Under the pieces are notes generated by a model. It was not told the origin of the DNA. It did no database searches and saw nothing but the letters and a program-made list of their open reading frames with translations. Shown here in pieces: positions 1-11,738 of a DNA stretch of 64,000 nt. How positions within the stretch are numbered: the first letter of the stretch is position 1; each line of letters begins with the position of its first letter. The stretch is from Gigaspora rosea (lineage: Eukaryota; Glomeromycota; Glomeromycetes; Diversisporales; Gigasporaceae). The stretch is from positions 9,785-73,784 of the forward strand of contig QKWP01001981.1 of the NCBI GenBank assembly GCA_003550325.1, given 5' to 3'. The translations under genes were made by a program, and so were the position numbers.

Positions 1-805
1 AGATAACAGGACTTGATTATACTAGATACTAAGGAGGTACTGTATATAGCGTTATATTTATATACTGTATTAATTTGAATTTTATATGATGCATTAATAC
101 AGATTTCGTGATATATACGTAAATTACCGTGCAAGCGACTTGGGTATTTTTACATCAACGAAATAACAAGCCTTGATTTATACCCCGGATATATTGTGTA
201 TATTACATGAAGGTATTATGTAAAGGGTATTTTAGGCTATAAGAAAAAAAATTGGTATTATTAAATTGACCCTTGGTTTGTACCTGGGTATTCTACAAAA
301 CACCACAATAAATAACCTTGAATCGTACCCAGTACAAATCATACAAATCAAGGGGATAGATACATGCACGGTAGTTTATAGTATACAATATATTAAGTAA
401 TATTTTAGTTTAGTGTCTATTTTATTGTCAATTAATAAAATAAAAGCATACTATATATAATATACCATTAGCATGTATTCGTCTTTGTTTATTACGACCA
501 TTTGATGATATTTGGAGTTATAAAAAAATTATATTTATTAATATCTGTTATGATGTCTCAAATTATACGCACAAATTTACAAAACTTAACTATAAACCTA
601 ACTAAAAAAAAAGTTTTTAAATGACTCGTATCTCAAACTAAGGTCCTCCAAATTTTTATCACACCCAGCCAACTAATCTAGATATTCATCATGATCGATC
701 TTCAATTCACATTACTGCAAGTCTCTTAGATCTCAAAATTTGGCATCTTATATCCCAATATCTTCCTCGATCCATATCTATTAACTAAAAATTTTAGCAA
801 ATCAG

Positions 806-915
806 TATTGTATAGATAAGCAGATTAGTATAGTACAGGCCGATTTAAAAAACTATACTATCAACTGTAATACATATAACACCGGATCAGTATAGAACAG
901 ATTTTAAAATGGCCT
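806..915. repeat. Short dispersed repeat (AGTATRGTACAG family)
   Basis: The words CAGATTAGTATAGTACAGGC and, about 70 bases on, ATCAGTATAGAACAGATTTT recur at about 27214-27320 in unit D copy 2. They recur in inverted order at about 9070-9250 and 19270-19475 in the E units. This looks like a small dispersed, probably MITE-like family. Its ends and target duplication were not resolved. Confidence 0.45.
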
Positions 916-1354
916 ATACGTAACAGATTAATAATAATAATAATAAACGTAGTTAATATTTATTAATGATATTAATAGTTTTAAGTGGTTTTTTTTAGTG
1001 TCATATGTTTCATTATACTGTTTTATATATTATATTTGAATCGAACTTTTTTTTTAAACCACTACTGGATATTAGACGTACCATTAATTGATAGGTTAGG
1101 TTTAACCATTTTTAATCAAGTTTACAGTATATAATCTATTATAGTAGAGCTTGGATCCTTTATCTGTTTTCATATTAAATTTAACGGATATCCGTCAAGT
1201 TCTATATTGTGGTTATAATATTCTGCGAAATATAGGTGAACAATCTACGTCTTTTCAAATTTCCATTACATAATAAGCGAGATGTAAAATAGTATCGAAT
1301 GAAGATGACAGTCATATGAGTATACGTGAAAATCAAAATAGTCGAATCAAGCAA

Positions 1355-1615
1355 CCATTCTAACAACTCTTTATGATTAGTGTAAATAATCATTCTAACA
1401 GCATTATGGTTAGCGTTAAATAATCATACTAACAACTTTGATGATAATCATTCTAATAGTTTTTTATGATTAGTGTTAAAAAATAATCATTCTAACAGCT
1501 CTTTATAGTTAGCGATAAATAACCATTCTAAAAACTCCTTATGGTTATGTTAAATAATCATCCTACCGGCTCTTTATTGTTGCGTTATAAAACCATTCTA
1601 ACAAGCTCTTTCGGA
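1355..1615. repeat. Degenerate minisatellite, about 37-46 bp unit
   Basis: About six to seven diverged units share the order CATTCTAACA, CTCTTTATG, TTAGYGTTAAATAAT. The same array is kept in unit D copy 2 at about 27765-28028. Nothing coding is apparent. Confidence 0.7.
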
Positions 1616-2034
1616 TAAGTATTTAGTGTTTGGATTAGGATGGTTGAGATATGGCTCATGTTTCGTGAGACATTTGATCAACCTTCATCAACAAAAGGCG
1701 ATGTTTAATCGATAGATGTCGCTATAAATATTTATTTTCAAAATTCTTCATATCGAGGTTTAATATACTGTATAATTTATAATATAAGAATTGAAAAGTA
1801 CATGTATATAATAGGGATTAATTAATGGCCGTTTTTATAACTTTATGAATTATTAAATCAAGTCGATGTCTGCACTTAAAATGTATATGTACTTAAAACT
1901 AACAAATTAACGATTAAATTTTTATTCATATTATACTGCAAATTTTGATGATAATATAAGTTACAGTATTTAAATTCAAAACCTAATACATAAGGCTTCA
2001 GCCCTATAAAAAACCGCCTGTTTATAACTAGTTA

Positions 2035-2295
2035 TTTAATTGCCCATGTCTGGTTCAATTTGTAATGATACGTTAAATATGAAAGCGATACTGCATCAGT
2101 ACTACATCTGCTTAACGGATTACCACGAAGTCTTAATGCTTTTGTGAAAATGCATTATTTGGTTTAATTTCTAATGCTTTGCTAAATCTGTAAGTTATCA
2201 TTACTAAGGTAAAATATTTTTTGTAATATCAACTATACAACTTAATCGATTGTTTGGTCACGTGATATACGTAATCGATTAGTTTTGTAGCAGGG
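2035..2295 (-). mobile_element. Relic terminal fragment of the hAT family at 52543-57510
   Basis: Read on the opposite strand, this segment matches about 52680-52990 just inside the left end of the autonomous hAT element. The shared order includes GGTTCAATTTGTAAT, TTAACGGATTA, CACGAAG, TAATTTCTAATG, AAGTTATCATTACTA and ATCAACTATACAACTT, then the subterminal words GGTCACGTGAT and AATCGATTAGTT. No transposase sequence is attached. It is a truncated or solo end, copied in unit D copy 2 at about 28440-28700. Confidence 0.65.
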
Positions 2296-3615
2296 ACTAG
2301 CCAATTCCGTCCGTGATAAATTCTAATAAATATTTAAAGATTCCATGCTATCAATATTAAAAATATATTTACCTGCAGTTTTTTTTTTAATTATAACGAT
2401 AATTAAAATTTTAGCTATCAATTTTGCCATTAAAGTATAAAACATATTTCCAAATGCTGAAAAATTATGTTTTATCCGACTTTGACATATTATTTTATTA
2501 AATAATAATCTTTTGATATCTACAGTATGCCTTGCGCGTATGTTTACAAACACAGTATAGGGGTCTTCTTGTTAGAAGTACTACGATCATGAATTATGTT
2601 TTACTGATCAGAATTAGCCAATCATATGTGAATATTATCCCGTGAGGATATTTATAGTGATTCTGCGGCATTCCGTGAAACGCAGAAAATCATTGTAGTA
2701 ATTTTAAAGACTTGTTTTTGAAAAAAATTTTTAAATTTTTTTAAAGGTAATAGATTTTAAAAGTCATCTATTATATTGATAAGTTTAAGATTTCCTGCAC
2801 CATATTAAAAATTTTTTTAATTAAGCCTTTTTTTTTTATTTCTGCTTTGAGTGAGTCCGTTTAGCTAGTGCTTTGATTCTGCTATGGTTTTGAGTATGCA
2901 TATTTGTTATGGTTTAATACCAGTTTTTGGTTTGAAAAGATTTCAAAAGAATTTTTTTTTTTAGAATTAGATTTATAAGTTCTTTTGTTTTTTGTATTTG
3001 TGTTTGGAGTAAAGGTATATATTTTTATTTATACATCTATTTTGGCATGTTTTTGCTTAATGTAATTTGATAAGTTTGACTAGTTCGACTATTTCTATAT
3101 ATTAGGAACCTAGTCAAAGAATATGCCACTACATAGCAACTAGGACAAGTAAGCACAAGTAGCTAAAACTAAAATTCTACTTTTATTTATTTTTGTTAAA
3201 TTTTAATTTTAGTTTAGTATTATTATTATTTTAGAAAACTACTGTATCAAAAAAAATTTTTTTTTAAATAAATAAATTAAAAAAAAAACTATTTATTATT
3301 TTGAACTTATAATACAATAAAGTGGACTTAATTTAATTTAAATTATAATAATTTATATATGAGAATAATAAAAATAAATTAATGGATTACTATCATTTAG
3401 TTTGTGTTATAAATAATTTTAATATATCTTAATGCTAATTGTCTTGGACGAAGCAGAAAATACTGCATTTTTATACAAAGTGATATGAAACCAAATACAT
3501 TAACATATAAACTTATCTCAGTCTTAATATTGATATAATTGAACAGTTCCGGATATACGCTATGCATTTATCTGGCTTTTTACTTAATGCTTAAAATCAA
3601 ATTGTCATTATAAGC

Positions 3616-3945
3616 AGTGCATTGTTTTTGCAAAAATAATTTTTGGTTACACACTGCTAATGTTGTGTAACGTTACACAAGTCTTATTTTGGTTGGGTCA
3701 GCCGGCATTAAGCTTAATGCTGGTGGGCACTATCATGATAATGCCCCTGGCGGGTTAGACATAATTCCGGCCCACCCTAACCCTAAATCTAGGTTCAAAG
3801 CAACATCCAATCACAGTTATATACTAGTTACACAACATATGCAGTACATTACTCAAAGGCCCAGTGCATTGTTTTCGCAAAAATAATGTTTGGTTACATG
3901 CTGCTAATGTTGTGTAATGTTACACAAGTCTTGTTTTGGTAACCT
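3616..3945. repeat. Direct repeat pair around a palindromic, telomere-like core
   Basis: About 80 bases (CAGTGCATTGTTTT to CAAGTCTTRTTTTGG) occur at 3616-3692 and again at 3861-3940. Between them lie two perfect or near-perfect small palindromes, CATTAAGCTTAATG and GGGCACTATCATGATAATGCCC-like, followed by CACCCTAACCCTAAATC. The arrangement is repeated at about 30430-30760 in D copy 2. It could be a small composite element; the family is not recognised. Confidence 0.6.
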
Positions 3946-4009
3946 AAATCAAGTTGGGCCAATTAAAAATAATTAAAATTATAATATACAATATTATATT
4001 AAAATCTAA

Positions 4010-4860
4010 AAATAGTAACTTTTGTGTAACCATAGTGGAAATAGCAAAATACCATGGTGGAAATAGGCAGTCCCTAAAAAAAATTCATTGAATTTGCTTA
4101 AATGGTTGTCAAGATATCTTCGTTCAAAGTCATTGCACAAGTGCTTGTTATTGTAATTATATAGATATATTAAATTTTTTAGAACTTTGAGCAAAGATAT
4201 TTTGAAAACCATCTAAGCAAATTTGATAAACTTTTTTTTTATTTTAATTTTAGAGATATTTAGCATTAAAATAAAAAAATTCATTGAATTTGCTTAAATG
4301 ATTGTTAAGATATCTTCTTTCAAAGTTATTGTACAAGTACTTATTATTATAATTATATAGGTGTTTTAAATTTATAGAACTTTGAGCAAAGATATCTCAA
4401 CAATTATACAAGTAAATTCAATCAACTTTTTTTTTATATTAATTCTAGAAATATTCAGCATTAAAATAAAAAAAAATTCATTAAATGGTTGTTGAAATAA
4501 CTTTATTCTTATAGTACAAGTACTTGTTATTGTAATTATATAAGTGTTTTAAATTATTACAGAACTTTGTCTGACAACCATTCTAGCAAATTTGATAAAC
4601 TTTTTTTTTTATTTTACTTTTAGAAATATTTAGTATTTAAATAAAAAAAAAGCTTATTAAATTTGCTTGGATAATTGTTGAGATATCTTCATTCAAAGTT
4701 ATTATATAAGTGCTTGTTTTGTAATTATATAAGCATTTTACAGAACTTTGAGCGAAGATATTTCACTAATCATTCAAGCAAATTCGATAAAATTTTTTTT
4801 GATTTTAGAAATCTTTAGCATTAAAACAAAAGGGTTTATTATATTTGCTTGGATGGTGCT
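4010..4860. repeat. Tandem array of foldback units, about 190 bp each
   Basis: Four to five units repeat at roughly 4078, 4277, 4470 and 4643. Each unit is itself an imperfect inverted repeat: TTCATTGAATTTGCTTAAATG plus AAGATATCTTC on one arm, GAGCAAAGATAT plus AAGCAAATTTGATAAAC on the other. T8 and A8 runs separate the units. It is copied at about 30895-31660. There is no coding content. Confidence 0.75.
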
Positions 4861-5888
4861 TCTAATTAAATATTTAAAAGACAAAAAATAAAAGAAAATT
4901 TATACTGTAGTAAAACTTGCCTACCTGGCTTTATTTATTTATTTATTTTTTTTAAAAAAATTTTTATAAAAAGTTTTTGAGTATCTAATCTACCCAGCTA
5001 TTAAATATATAAAACATTTTGATAAAAAATAAGCTTTATATTATTATTCTACTTAATTTGAATAAAATAAAACCTCTAAAGTAATATTTAAATAAATTAT
5101 AAAAAAAAATTTTTTTAACCAAAACTTAATAAATAAAATAACTAAATCACAAGCATAGTATGGTAGTAAATGCTATCTTTACAATCAATTAAAATTAATG
5201 TATAAAAAGTGTGACAGTAGGTACCATAGATTTTATATTAATAAAATAAATATTTTTAAATTAATTATAATATAAAGTAAATGAACGCTTTAGTTAAATG
5301 AACCAATTAATTAATCCACAACTAAATCCATGAATAAAATAAAACTATGCAATAGGTATAGTGTGATGGTAAATGATATAATTATAAACTAAATTAAATA
5401 CAATGAGATTAAAAATATAAGTAGTAAAAATATATTAGATATTGATTCAAAAGGTTTTATATATACCATAATATAATGTGAAATCTTGTTTTAAACCCAA
5501 TTAATAAGAATTTTTATACGCGCAAACTAAATTAAAATAAAATTAATACACAAAAAAATAAATAAAAAATAACATTTATTAGATAATAGTAAATGCTACG
5601 AAGTTCATAACATTTGCTATTTTTACCATAATAACTAGTTTATAGTATGAACTAGTCATCATAGTAAAAATAGCAAATTGCCATAGTAAAAATAGTAATT
5701 TTCTTAACAAAGATATTTAGAAAATTATTAATTATATTTATTTTAAAATTTTTTTTGTTGATATCAAGTACTAATCAATTTAATTTTTTATATTTAATTG
5801 ATCAAATTGCAAAATAATTGGATTTAAGAAGGCCTCTACCTCTAATATAGAAATATAAATATTTACTCTTTAAACATTATTCATCTCT
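4861..5888. other. AT-rich interval without a gene
   Basis: No gene is supported here. The word TATACTGTAGTAAAACTTGC at about 4905 recurs with variation at about 26140 and 31694. A palindrome at about 5598-5690 (TTTGCTATTTTTACCATA facing TAGTAAAAATAGCAAA) is kept at about 32390-32480. The rest is low-complexity AT sequence. Confidence 0.7.
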
Positions 5889-5902
5889 TCAATATTCCAA
5901 TA

Positions 5903-7497
5903 TCAATCACACACTTTTTCGATTAATGCAGTTATGACAATTCTCTGAGTTTTAGCTTTTTTTTGTTGTTCAGTTTGCAAAATGATTTCAAACACACTTT
6001 TCTTAAACATTTCCTGAAACAGTTTCCATAAATTACTGGTACTAGTTAATAGCTTATTGCCATACATATGCTTATAAAAAATATGCTTACATGGCAATAA
6101 GTATCAATTACAAAACAAGCAGTGACAATTAGGAGAGGTTAAACCTGGGCACCTTTTCCTTTTTCTATCCTATTAACAATAGCACAGGCCTTTTTAACAA
6201 ATAAGTTTTGGAATAAAAAGAGAATTTATGGATTTTCTCAAAAATATTATTCTCAACACCATAGGCAGATACTTTTTTTATATAAAAATTAAAAGTAGTA
6301 CTTTCTAATTAAGATTTTTTTAAATATTTGATATCAACAATACTATGAACAGCATCTAAATAAATAAATCTGAAGCAAATAATTAAAACAAAATTTGATA
6401 AGATCATTGCTAGAATCAAATTTCTAAATGCTAATTAGAGTCTAGAGACCCAACTCTGATCATCACTCTATGTACTAATTAAACTATATAATAAAGATGT
6501 TATTCTTTTTATTTTACTATGAAACAACTCTAATAGATTGGTAGTTGTGACTTGTAAAAGTAAAGGGAAGTGTTGTTGAGCCCACAAACCTGTTAATTTG
6601 TATTCTTTACATAATTTCTTTGAATATAATTTTTTATAGCAGAAACGGAGCAATAGTTGATTGCATTTTGAACAAAGTCTTTATAGTCTATCTTTGTTTG
6701 CTTGTGCATTGCAGCAATCATGATGTCCTGGGTTCCTTTATCATATATTTTTTGTATCCATATTCTTATAACATAAATGGTACAAATTATAAACTGGTAT
6801 TCTTGTTCACTAGCTATTATTCCTAGAAAAACCTTCTTGATACTTTTAGCCTTGACAAAGCTTTGATCTAAGAGCATATAACAGGGATTAGTAATTATAA
6901 TTGTTACAAATTATTAACAATGCTTTTAAAACAGTGTCACTATTTTAACTGCTTATGAAAAAGTAAGCATCTACATTCTAGCATCCATAAGTATCACAGC
7001 TATAAAGAATGAACAAGTGCTAGTTATACTGGTTGGTCTTATGAGTGGAATCTATAAGTGTTAACCAACTATGTCATTTAAGTTTTTTTAATTGTTTAAA
7101 TGTGTAAATACAATTCCTTTAGTTGGATCGTTAGAAAACATGATAATCTTTAACAAGATATCCTTGTTTCATTAAATAAGATATGGTCTTTGAAATGTCC
7201 AAGTTTAAATTAGAATTTCTAACAAGATAAGCCTCCATGGGCCCCAAACCTTATATTTGATATTTGTTACTTTTTTGCATTTTAGCTCACATATACTTGT
7301 ACCAAGACCTAGCTTAATTGTTGCATATTTTTTCACAATAGCAGTGATTGCTAGAGGGAAATAATTTTTGACTGATTCTTGTTCAACTAAACTTCTAATA
7401 GCATTTGATTGTTTTATCATATTGTATTCCAACAAAGAATGTATAATGGTTTGGTGAGTTATTATATCATGTTATTTGAACCTTCTTCAAGGCAACA
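5903..7497 (-). pseudogene. MULE transposase pseudogene with SWIM zinc finger
   Basis: Read on the minus strand, pieces in changing frames follow the order of a Mutator-like (MULE) transposase: SNAIRSLVEQESVKNYFPLA near 7400-7330, the first catalytic region LTLIDSTHKTN near 7060-7030, LLDQSFVKAKSIKKVF near 6877-6830, IYDKGTQDIMIAAMHKQTK near 6770-6710, then LLLQVTTTNLLELFHS near 6570-6515, where the catalytic glutamate is expected. A SWIM-like CHC...LPCKHIF ends the gene near 6130-6080. Several frameshifts and stops break it, for example the frame change at about 6593-6653. DDE MULE transposases cut and paste DNA using RNase-H-fold acidic residues. Copies lie at 32655-34133 and, in part, in 34135-36060. 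No terminal repeats were identified. Confidence 0.8.
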
Positions 7498-7819
7498 AAT
7501 CAAAAAACTTTAATTTTTATATAACATAAACCGGATGGTTATATATTTGTTATTCAGTTGGAATATTTTTCTTTTGTTGAGTGTAAAATAACAGGCATAG
7601 GTCTTGTGAACATTACTATTTACATACTTGTGTGAATTCTATTGTGTTCAAATATTCAAGATCAATAGCCACCAATTATTATTAAATTCCTCTATTGGAA
7701 CTTCTAAAGTTCTATTTATATTAAAGAGAAAATTACATTTGTTATCAGGCATGAGACTTGATATTAGTGTAATAACTAAAAAAGAAGTATCTATAGAGAA
7801 TCCTGAATAATTTATATAA

Positions 7820-8000
7820 GATCATATTTGAAATTGCTAATAGAGGTCCTTTTTTTTAAAAAGGTTATATTTGAAAAGTAGGTATTAGATAAAAAGGATA
7901 TATTTGAAAACAGCTAATAGACAAAAAAGATATATTTAAATGAATGCTAATAGGTGTAGTTTTTATAAATTTTATATTTGTAATGTGCTAATAAAAAATT
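7820..8000. repeat. Short degenerate tandem repeat
   Basis: About four loose copies of ATATTTGAAA followed by GCTAATAG, spaced 35-55 bases, separate the MULE pseudogene from the amidohydrolase-like pseudogene. They are conserved at about 35085-35270. Confidence 0.55.
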
Positions 8001-8028
8001 TAGGCCATAATAGTAACCCAGTAATTTT

Positions 8029-8697
8029 ATGCAGACCGCTATTAAAGATGTCGAAACAAATTTTGGTCATGAACTTTTAATCGACATTTATGGTATGTTT
8101 ATATTTATATAGTATATTACCTTATAAGGAATTAATCAACTTTATTATTATTATTGGTTTTTTTTTTATAGGTCATGCTTATTCGGAACAACTTATTGAG
8201 ATAGGTTATGTTCTTCCAGCTGAAATACTCTCTCACAAATCAATGAGAATCCTAATATTTATTCTGGATCAATATTCACTCTCTATATACTAGAAAATCG
8301 AATAATATTCAATTTGCTGATTTACTTTACGGTCAAACTACTTCATTTGGTGGTCGTTTACAATCCCATGGTTATGCTACTGTTCCATCACATATTCATA
8401 AATACCCATTTAAGGATACAAAATATTTTCATGGTGGTTATAGTGTGGTTATTGTGTACAAAAATATGGTTCACAATACATTGAACATGTTGTCGATGCT
8501 ATACAAATTGAGTATGTTCTTGTTTTCTATACAAACGGTATATATATATACACACTATATATATTTTTTTTTAAGAGTATGTGAATAACCATCTATTATT
8601 ATTTTTAGATTACCAAGAATTTTACAAGTTGGAAATAAGAAAAAACAAAGGAAGCAATTTTATATTAGCATTATCAGAATGCATAGCCTGGTTTTAA
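8029..8697 (+). pseudogene. N-formylglutamate-amidohydrolase-like pseudogene
   Basis: An ATG at 8029 opens AIKDVETNFGHELLIDIYG, followed by a clean GT-AG intron (8093-8171) and GHAYSEQLIEIGYVLPAEIL. Further on, in other frames, come GSIF, SNNIQFADLLYGQTTSFGG, RLQSHGYATVPSHIHKYPF and KYFHGGY. A last exon after an intron with an acceptor near 8610 gives DYQEFYKLEIRKNKGSNFIL and ALSECIAWF. The order (L-I-D-I-H-G-H, F-G-G-x-L, G-Y-x-x-x-P, F-x-G-G-Y, V-D-A-I-Q-I-E) resembles the FGase-like zinc amidohydrolase fold, in which these His and Glu residues bind metal. The DIHGH motif reads DIYGH here, and at least two frameshifts follow, so it is not functional as read. Partial copies lie at 18621-18924 (C-terminal) and 35296-35362 (first exon). 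The family call is from memory of motifs. Confidence 0.55.
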
Positions 8698-9274
8698 AAA
8701 GAGTACTATGGATAAGTACATAATGTATACCAAATTTTTAGATAATTGAAAACATAATAGACATTAATATACAATCACAAGCTTAAATCTTATTATTGCT
8801 TCAATAGATTCTTATATTTAATGTTAACAATCGTGTAAATATTTGTTTTAAGCATTGTATTTAGCATATATTTTATAATGGGTGAAGAAAAAAATCAAGG
8901 TTTTAATAACAATAAACATTTTTAATCTACCATGCTATTTAGTATATTATATTATTCAATTAATAAAAGAAAGTTTTATGATTAAATACTATATTTTATT
9001 TGTAAAATCAAATTATGTTACACATTTTGTAGTATGGATAACTAGATTCATACAGTATGGGGATTAAAATAACCTATTTTAAAATCTATACCATACTGAT
9101 CTGGTGTTATACGTATACTATTAGGGTCAAAGATTATAGCAGATTAGTATGTTTTTTAAAAATAAATTACCGAAGATCAACATGGTATAGATGACAGAAG
9201 GGTATGCTATAGAGAGGTGAGCAGATTAGTATGGTACAGGCTGAATTTTGTGTATTCAACAATTTTTATATTAA

Positions 9275-9779
9275 TAGGCAATTCTCCAGTTAACTGGATC
9301 AAAAATTTTTTTTTTATATATAAATTTTACTATAAATGCGAATGCACAGCGTCTCTATCTAAAACTTTTTTTTTACTAAGTTAATCACTTTTCTGGCTTA
9401 AGAAACTTTTGTAAAGCTTATTAAAATGCATCTAATGGTGGTTAGAGCGTTAAAATTGGCTTGATGAATACTAAGATATCTTTAAAAACTCTTTTTTTTA
9501 CTATATAAATTTCTTTGCAAACAATAGTATTGTTTATAAAGAAATTTATATAGTAAAATAAAGGTTTTTTAAAGATATCTTGGTATTCACCAAGCCAATT
9601 TTGACACTCAAAATACCATTAGATGCATTTTAATAAGCTTTACAAAAGTTTCTTAAGCCAGAAAGGTAATTAACTTAGTATAAAAAAAAGTTTTAGATAG
9701 AGACGCTGTGCATTCGCACTTATAGTAAAATTTATATATAAAAAAAAATTTTTGAACCAGTTGACTGGAGAATTGCCTA
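9275..9779. mobile_element. Foldback MITE with TTAA target duplication
   Basis: The element is one long palindrome of 505 bases with arms of about 240 bases. It begins TAGGCAATTCTCCAG and ends with the reverse complement, CTGGAGAATTGCCTA. TTAA lies on both sides (9271-9274 and 9780-9783). The paralogous site at about 19490-19505 has a single TTAA and no insert, so the target duplication is seen directly. TTAA targets are typical of piggyBac, but the ends do not begin with CCC as most piggyBac ends do. It has no coding capacity. A transcript would fold into a long hairpin. Confidence 0.9.
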
Positions 9780-9985
9780 TTAAGTGATTTCGCACGAGTC
9801 ATATATATGATATGAATTATAATAAAAGATGTAGAACTTTTCTTTTATTGCATGGGTCTTATGTAACAAGCCTATTTTCACTGATCTATACAAAAATCAT
9901 ATATGATTTGCATATGGATTGATAAAATTCAGAACAAAACAAGAATTATTAAGTTAGTTATACGGGTTAGATAATTTATTGTCAT

Positions 9986-10203
9986 AGCTGAAGCTGGAAA
10001 TGGCTGAAGCTGGAAATTAGGGACCTTGATTTAAAAATATAAGCCCTACCAAAATTCACTTATACCCTTTTATTATTAAACCTAACCCTAAACCTAAACT
10101 AACCCTATAAAAAAACCTCCTAACAAAAGGCTCAAAAAATTTTTGATATTTTCATATTAAAATAATTAAAATTTCCAGCTTCAGCTATTTTTAGCTTCAG
10201 CCG
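9986..10203. mobile_element. MITE-like inverted repeat (GCTGAAGCTGGAAAT)
   Basis: The left end has GCTGAAGCTGGAAAT twice in tandem. The right end has the reverse complement, ATTTCCAGCTTCAGC, followed by a second, more diverged copy. The middle carries CCTAACCCTAAACC and AACCCTATAAAA. The same element is at 19697-19911 in unit E copy 2. The target duplication was not resolved because both copies are filled. Confidence 0.7.
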
Positions 10204-10736
10204 CAACATTTATTTTATCCATTTTTATATATTTTATTTTAAATGACCATTGTACTGTTGTATGATATAATTTTTACAATACATTATTATTACAACTAAA
10301 CTTTTCACTAATCATCAGTTTATTTCAAACTTAATAAATCAGTTCTTATAACCCGGCCGGATCAAATTTCTGACTATGTTTATTATCCAGGTAGTTTTTT
10401 TTATTTTTTTACATATAAAAAGCCTGATTGCCGGGCAATTTTTTCAAATTTTATGTTATGAAAACCAAAAAATTAACTTTTGTATGGCCTTATAAATAGG
10501 GATTTATTAACATACAGTATCAGATATAGTTTTGATATATAATACATGATTATAATAAAAAGATATATTACTATGAAAAGTGCAGATGACGTCTTAATAA
10601 GATTGTAATATATTCAAGTCTTTTATTAACTCTAACGATTTAATAAAAAGAAAAAAAAAACCATTTTTATATTGCTACATAATTGTAATCTGTAGCACAT
10701 TTTGTCAAGTTGCAACCAACATATACATGAAAATAT

Positions 10737-11135
10737 CTTAAAATAAAAGTATGTTCCTGAGCATGATTTCGAAGAGCTTAATCCCAAGATCATAGTTCAA
10801 ATTGAATTAGACTATGTAAACCACTAATTAATCGTAGCAACTTCTCCGAACCCTATTATTATACAAAAATAGTAAAATATATTATGATAGTTAATTATTA
10901 TTTGATCAAAAAAAAAGAATTTAATAAAAATGTAAGCATCTATAAAAGTATGTTTTTAAGCATAATTTGGAAGAGCTTAATCCCAAGATCGTAGTTCAAA
11001 TCGAATTAGATCACGTAAACTACTAATTAATCATAGCAACTTCCCCGATCCCTATTATTATACAAAAATAGTAAAATATATAATGATAGTTAATTATTAT
11101 TCGATTAAAAAAAAAAATTTAATAAAAACGTAAGC
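10737..11135. repeat. Tandem duplication, two units of about 200 bp
   Basis: Each unit runs from AAGTATGTT through AAGAGCTTAATCCCAAGATC and CACTAATTAATC-like words to GTAAGCATYTAT. Both units are also present in E copy 2 (about 20432-20820), so the tandem pair predates the segmental duplication. Confidence 0.8.
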
Positions 11136-11738
11136 ATTTATTAGTTGGTTTCCAGATCACATGACGAGGACGTTGATGCTTAAGTGACCCAAAAAAAATG
11201 AAGAGAGGAAAAAGAGAAATAACTCTATATGACAGTATAACTGTACATATTAAAAAAAGATGTACAATCAACAAAAATACTAAGCAATTAAAAATTACCA
11301 GATTACTATCGAAGGCACCTTTTTGTTTCTCTCTATAATAAAAAAAACTGAATCAATTAGTGGAAAGTTTTAAATAATTACTTATGTATAAAAATTAGAT
11401 TTCTAATTAGTTGTTTATCGTTTTGATAAACAACAGGTACTAATCGGTTCAAGACAGAAAAAAAGAGAAAAGGTAATCAGTGGAGAATCCTAAGTGGTTA
11501 CTTATCCGTAATCTCACTAGACTCCAATTTAGTGTTCTGATGAACAACAGGTCCTGATTAACAACCTTGATCATGCATAGAAAACTTTTCGTTATTTGGC
11601 GATAACCAGGTTATACGAAAACGAATGTTTTAAGGAGTTTAAAAAAAAATTGTGTTGGTATCATTTGTTGTAAGCTTTGAAGTGACATATATCGAAGTCG
11701 AATTTGATCGAAGCGATATGCCGAAGTCTCAAGTATGT

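Larger units (their letters stand above)
1..8111. repeat. Segmental duplication unit D, copy 1
   Basis: This block is nearly collinear with 26407-35376: position 1 pairs with 26407, and the pairing runs to the point where a CACTA end interrupts the other copy. The left edge of copy 1 lies outside the window. It holds a minisatellite, a relic hAT end, a repeat with a palindromic core, a foldback array, a MULE pseudogene and the first exon of an amidohydrolase-like pseudogene. Differences from copy 2 are scattered substitutions, small indels and two clean insertions present only in copy 2. No intact gene is seen between 1 and 5889; the short reading frames there are not conserved in pattern and lie in AT-rich repeats. 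Confidence 0.93.
8387..11738. repeat. Segmental duplication unit E, copy 1 (left part)
   Basis: This part is collinear with 18621-21420. The unit resumes after the LTR element at 17545 and continues to the gap at 18253, which pairs with 22132. Copy 1 alone contains the foldback at 9275-9779 and the LTR element. From 8700 to 11738 no gene is supported. The stretch holds a small dispersed repeat, MITEs, a tandem pair and runs of A/T. Confidence 0.92.

Noticed and set aside
2323-2553. 76-codon minus-strand frame, also at 28745-28963
   Set aside because: Present in both D copies only because the DNA was duplicated; the C-terminal part changes frame between copies, and it overlaps the edge of the hAT relic.
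10078-10109. Interstitial telomere or chromosome end
   Set aside because: The CCCTAA-type tracts are one to three units long and lie inside MITEs; there is no array and no subtelomeric pattern.
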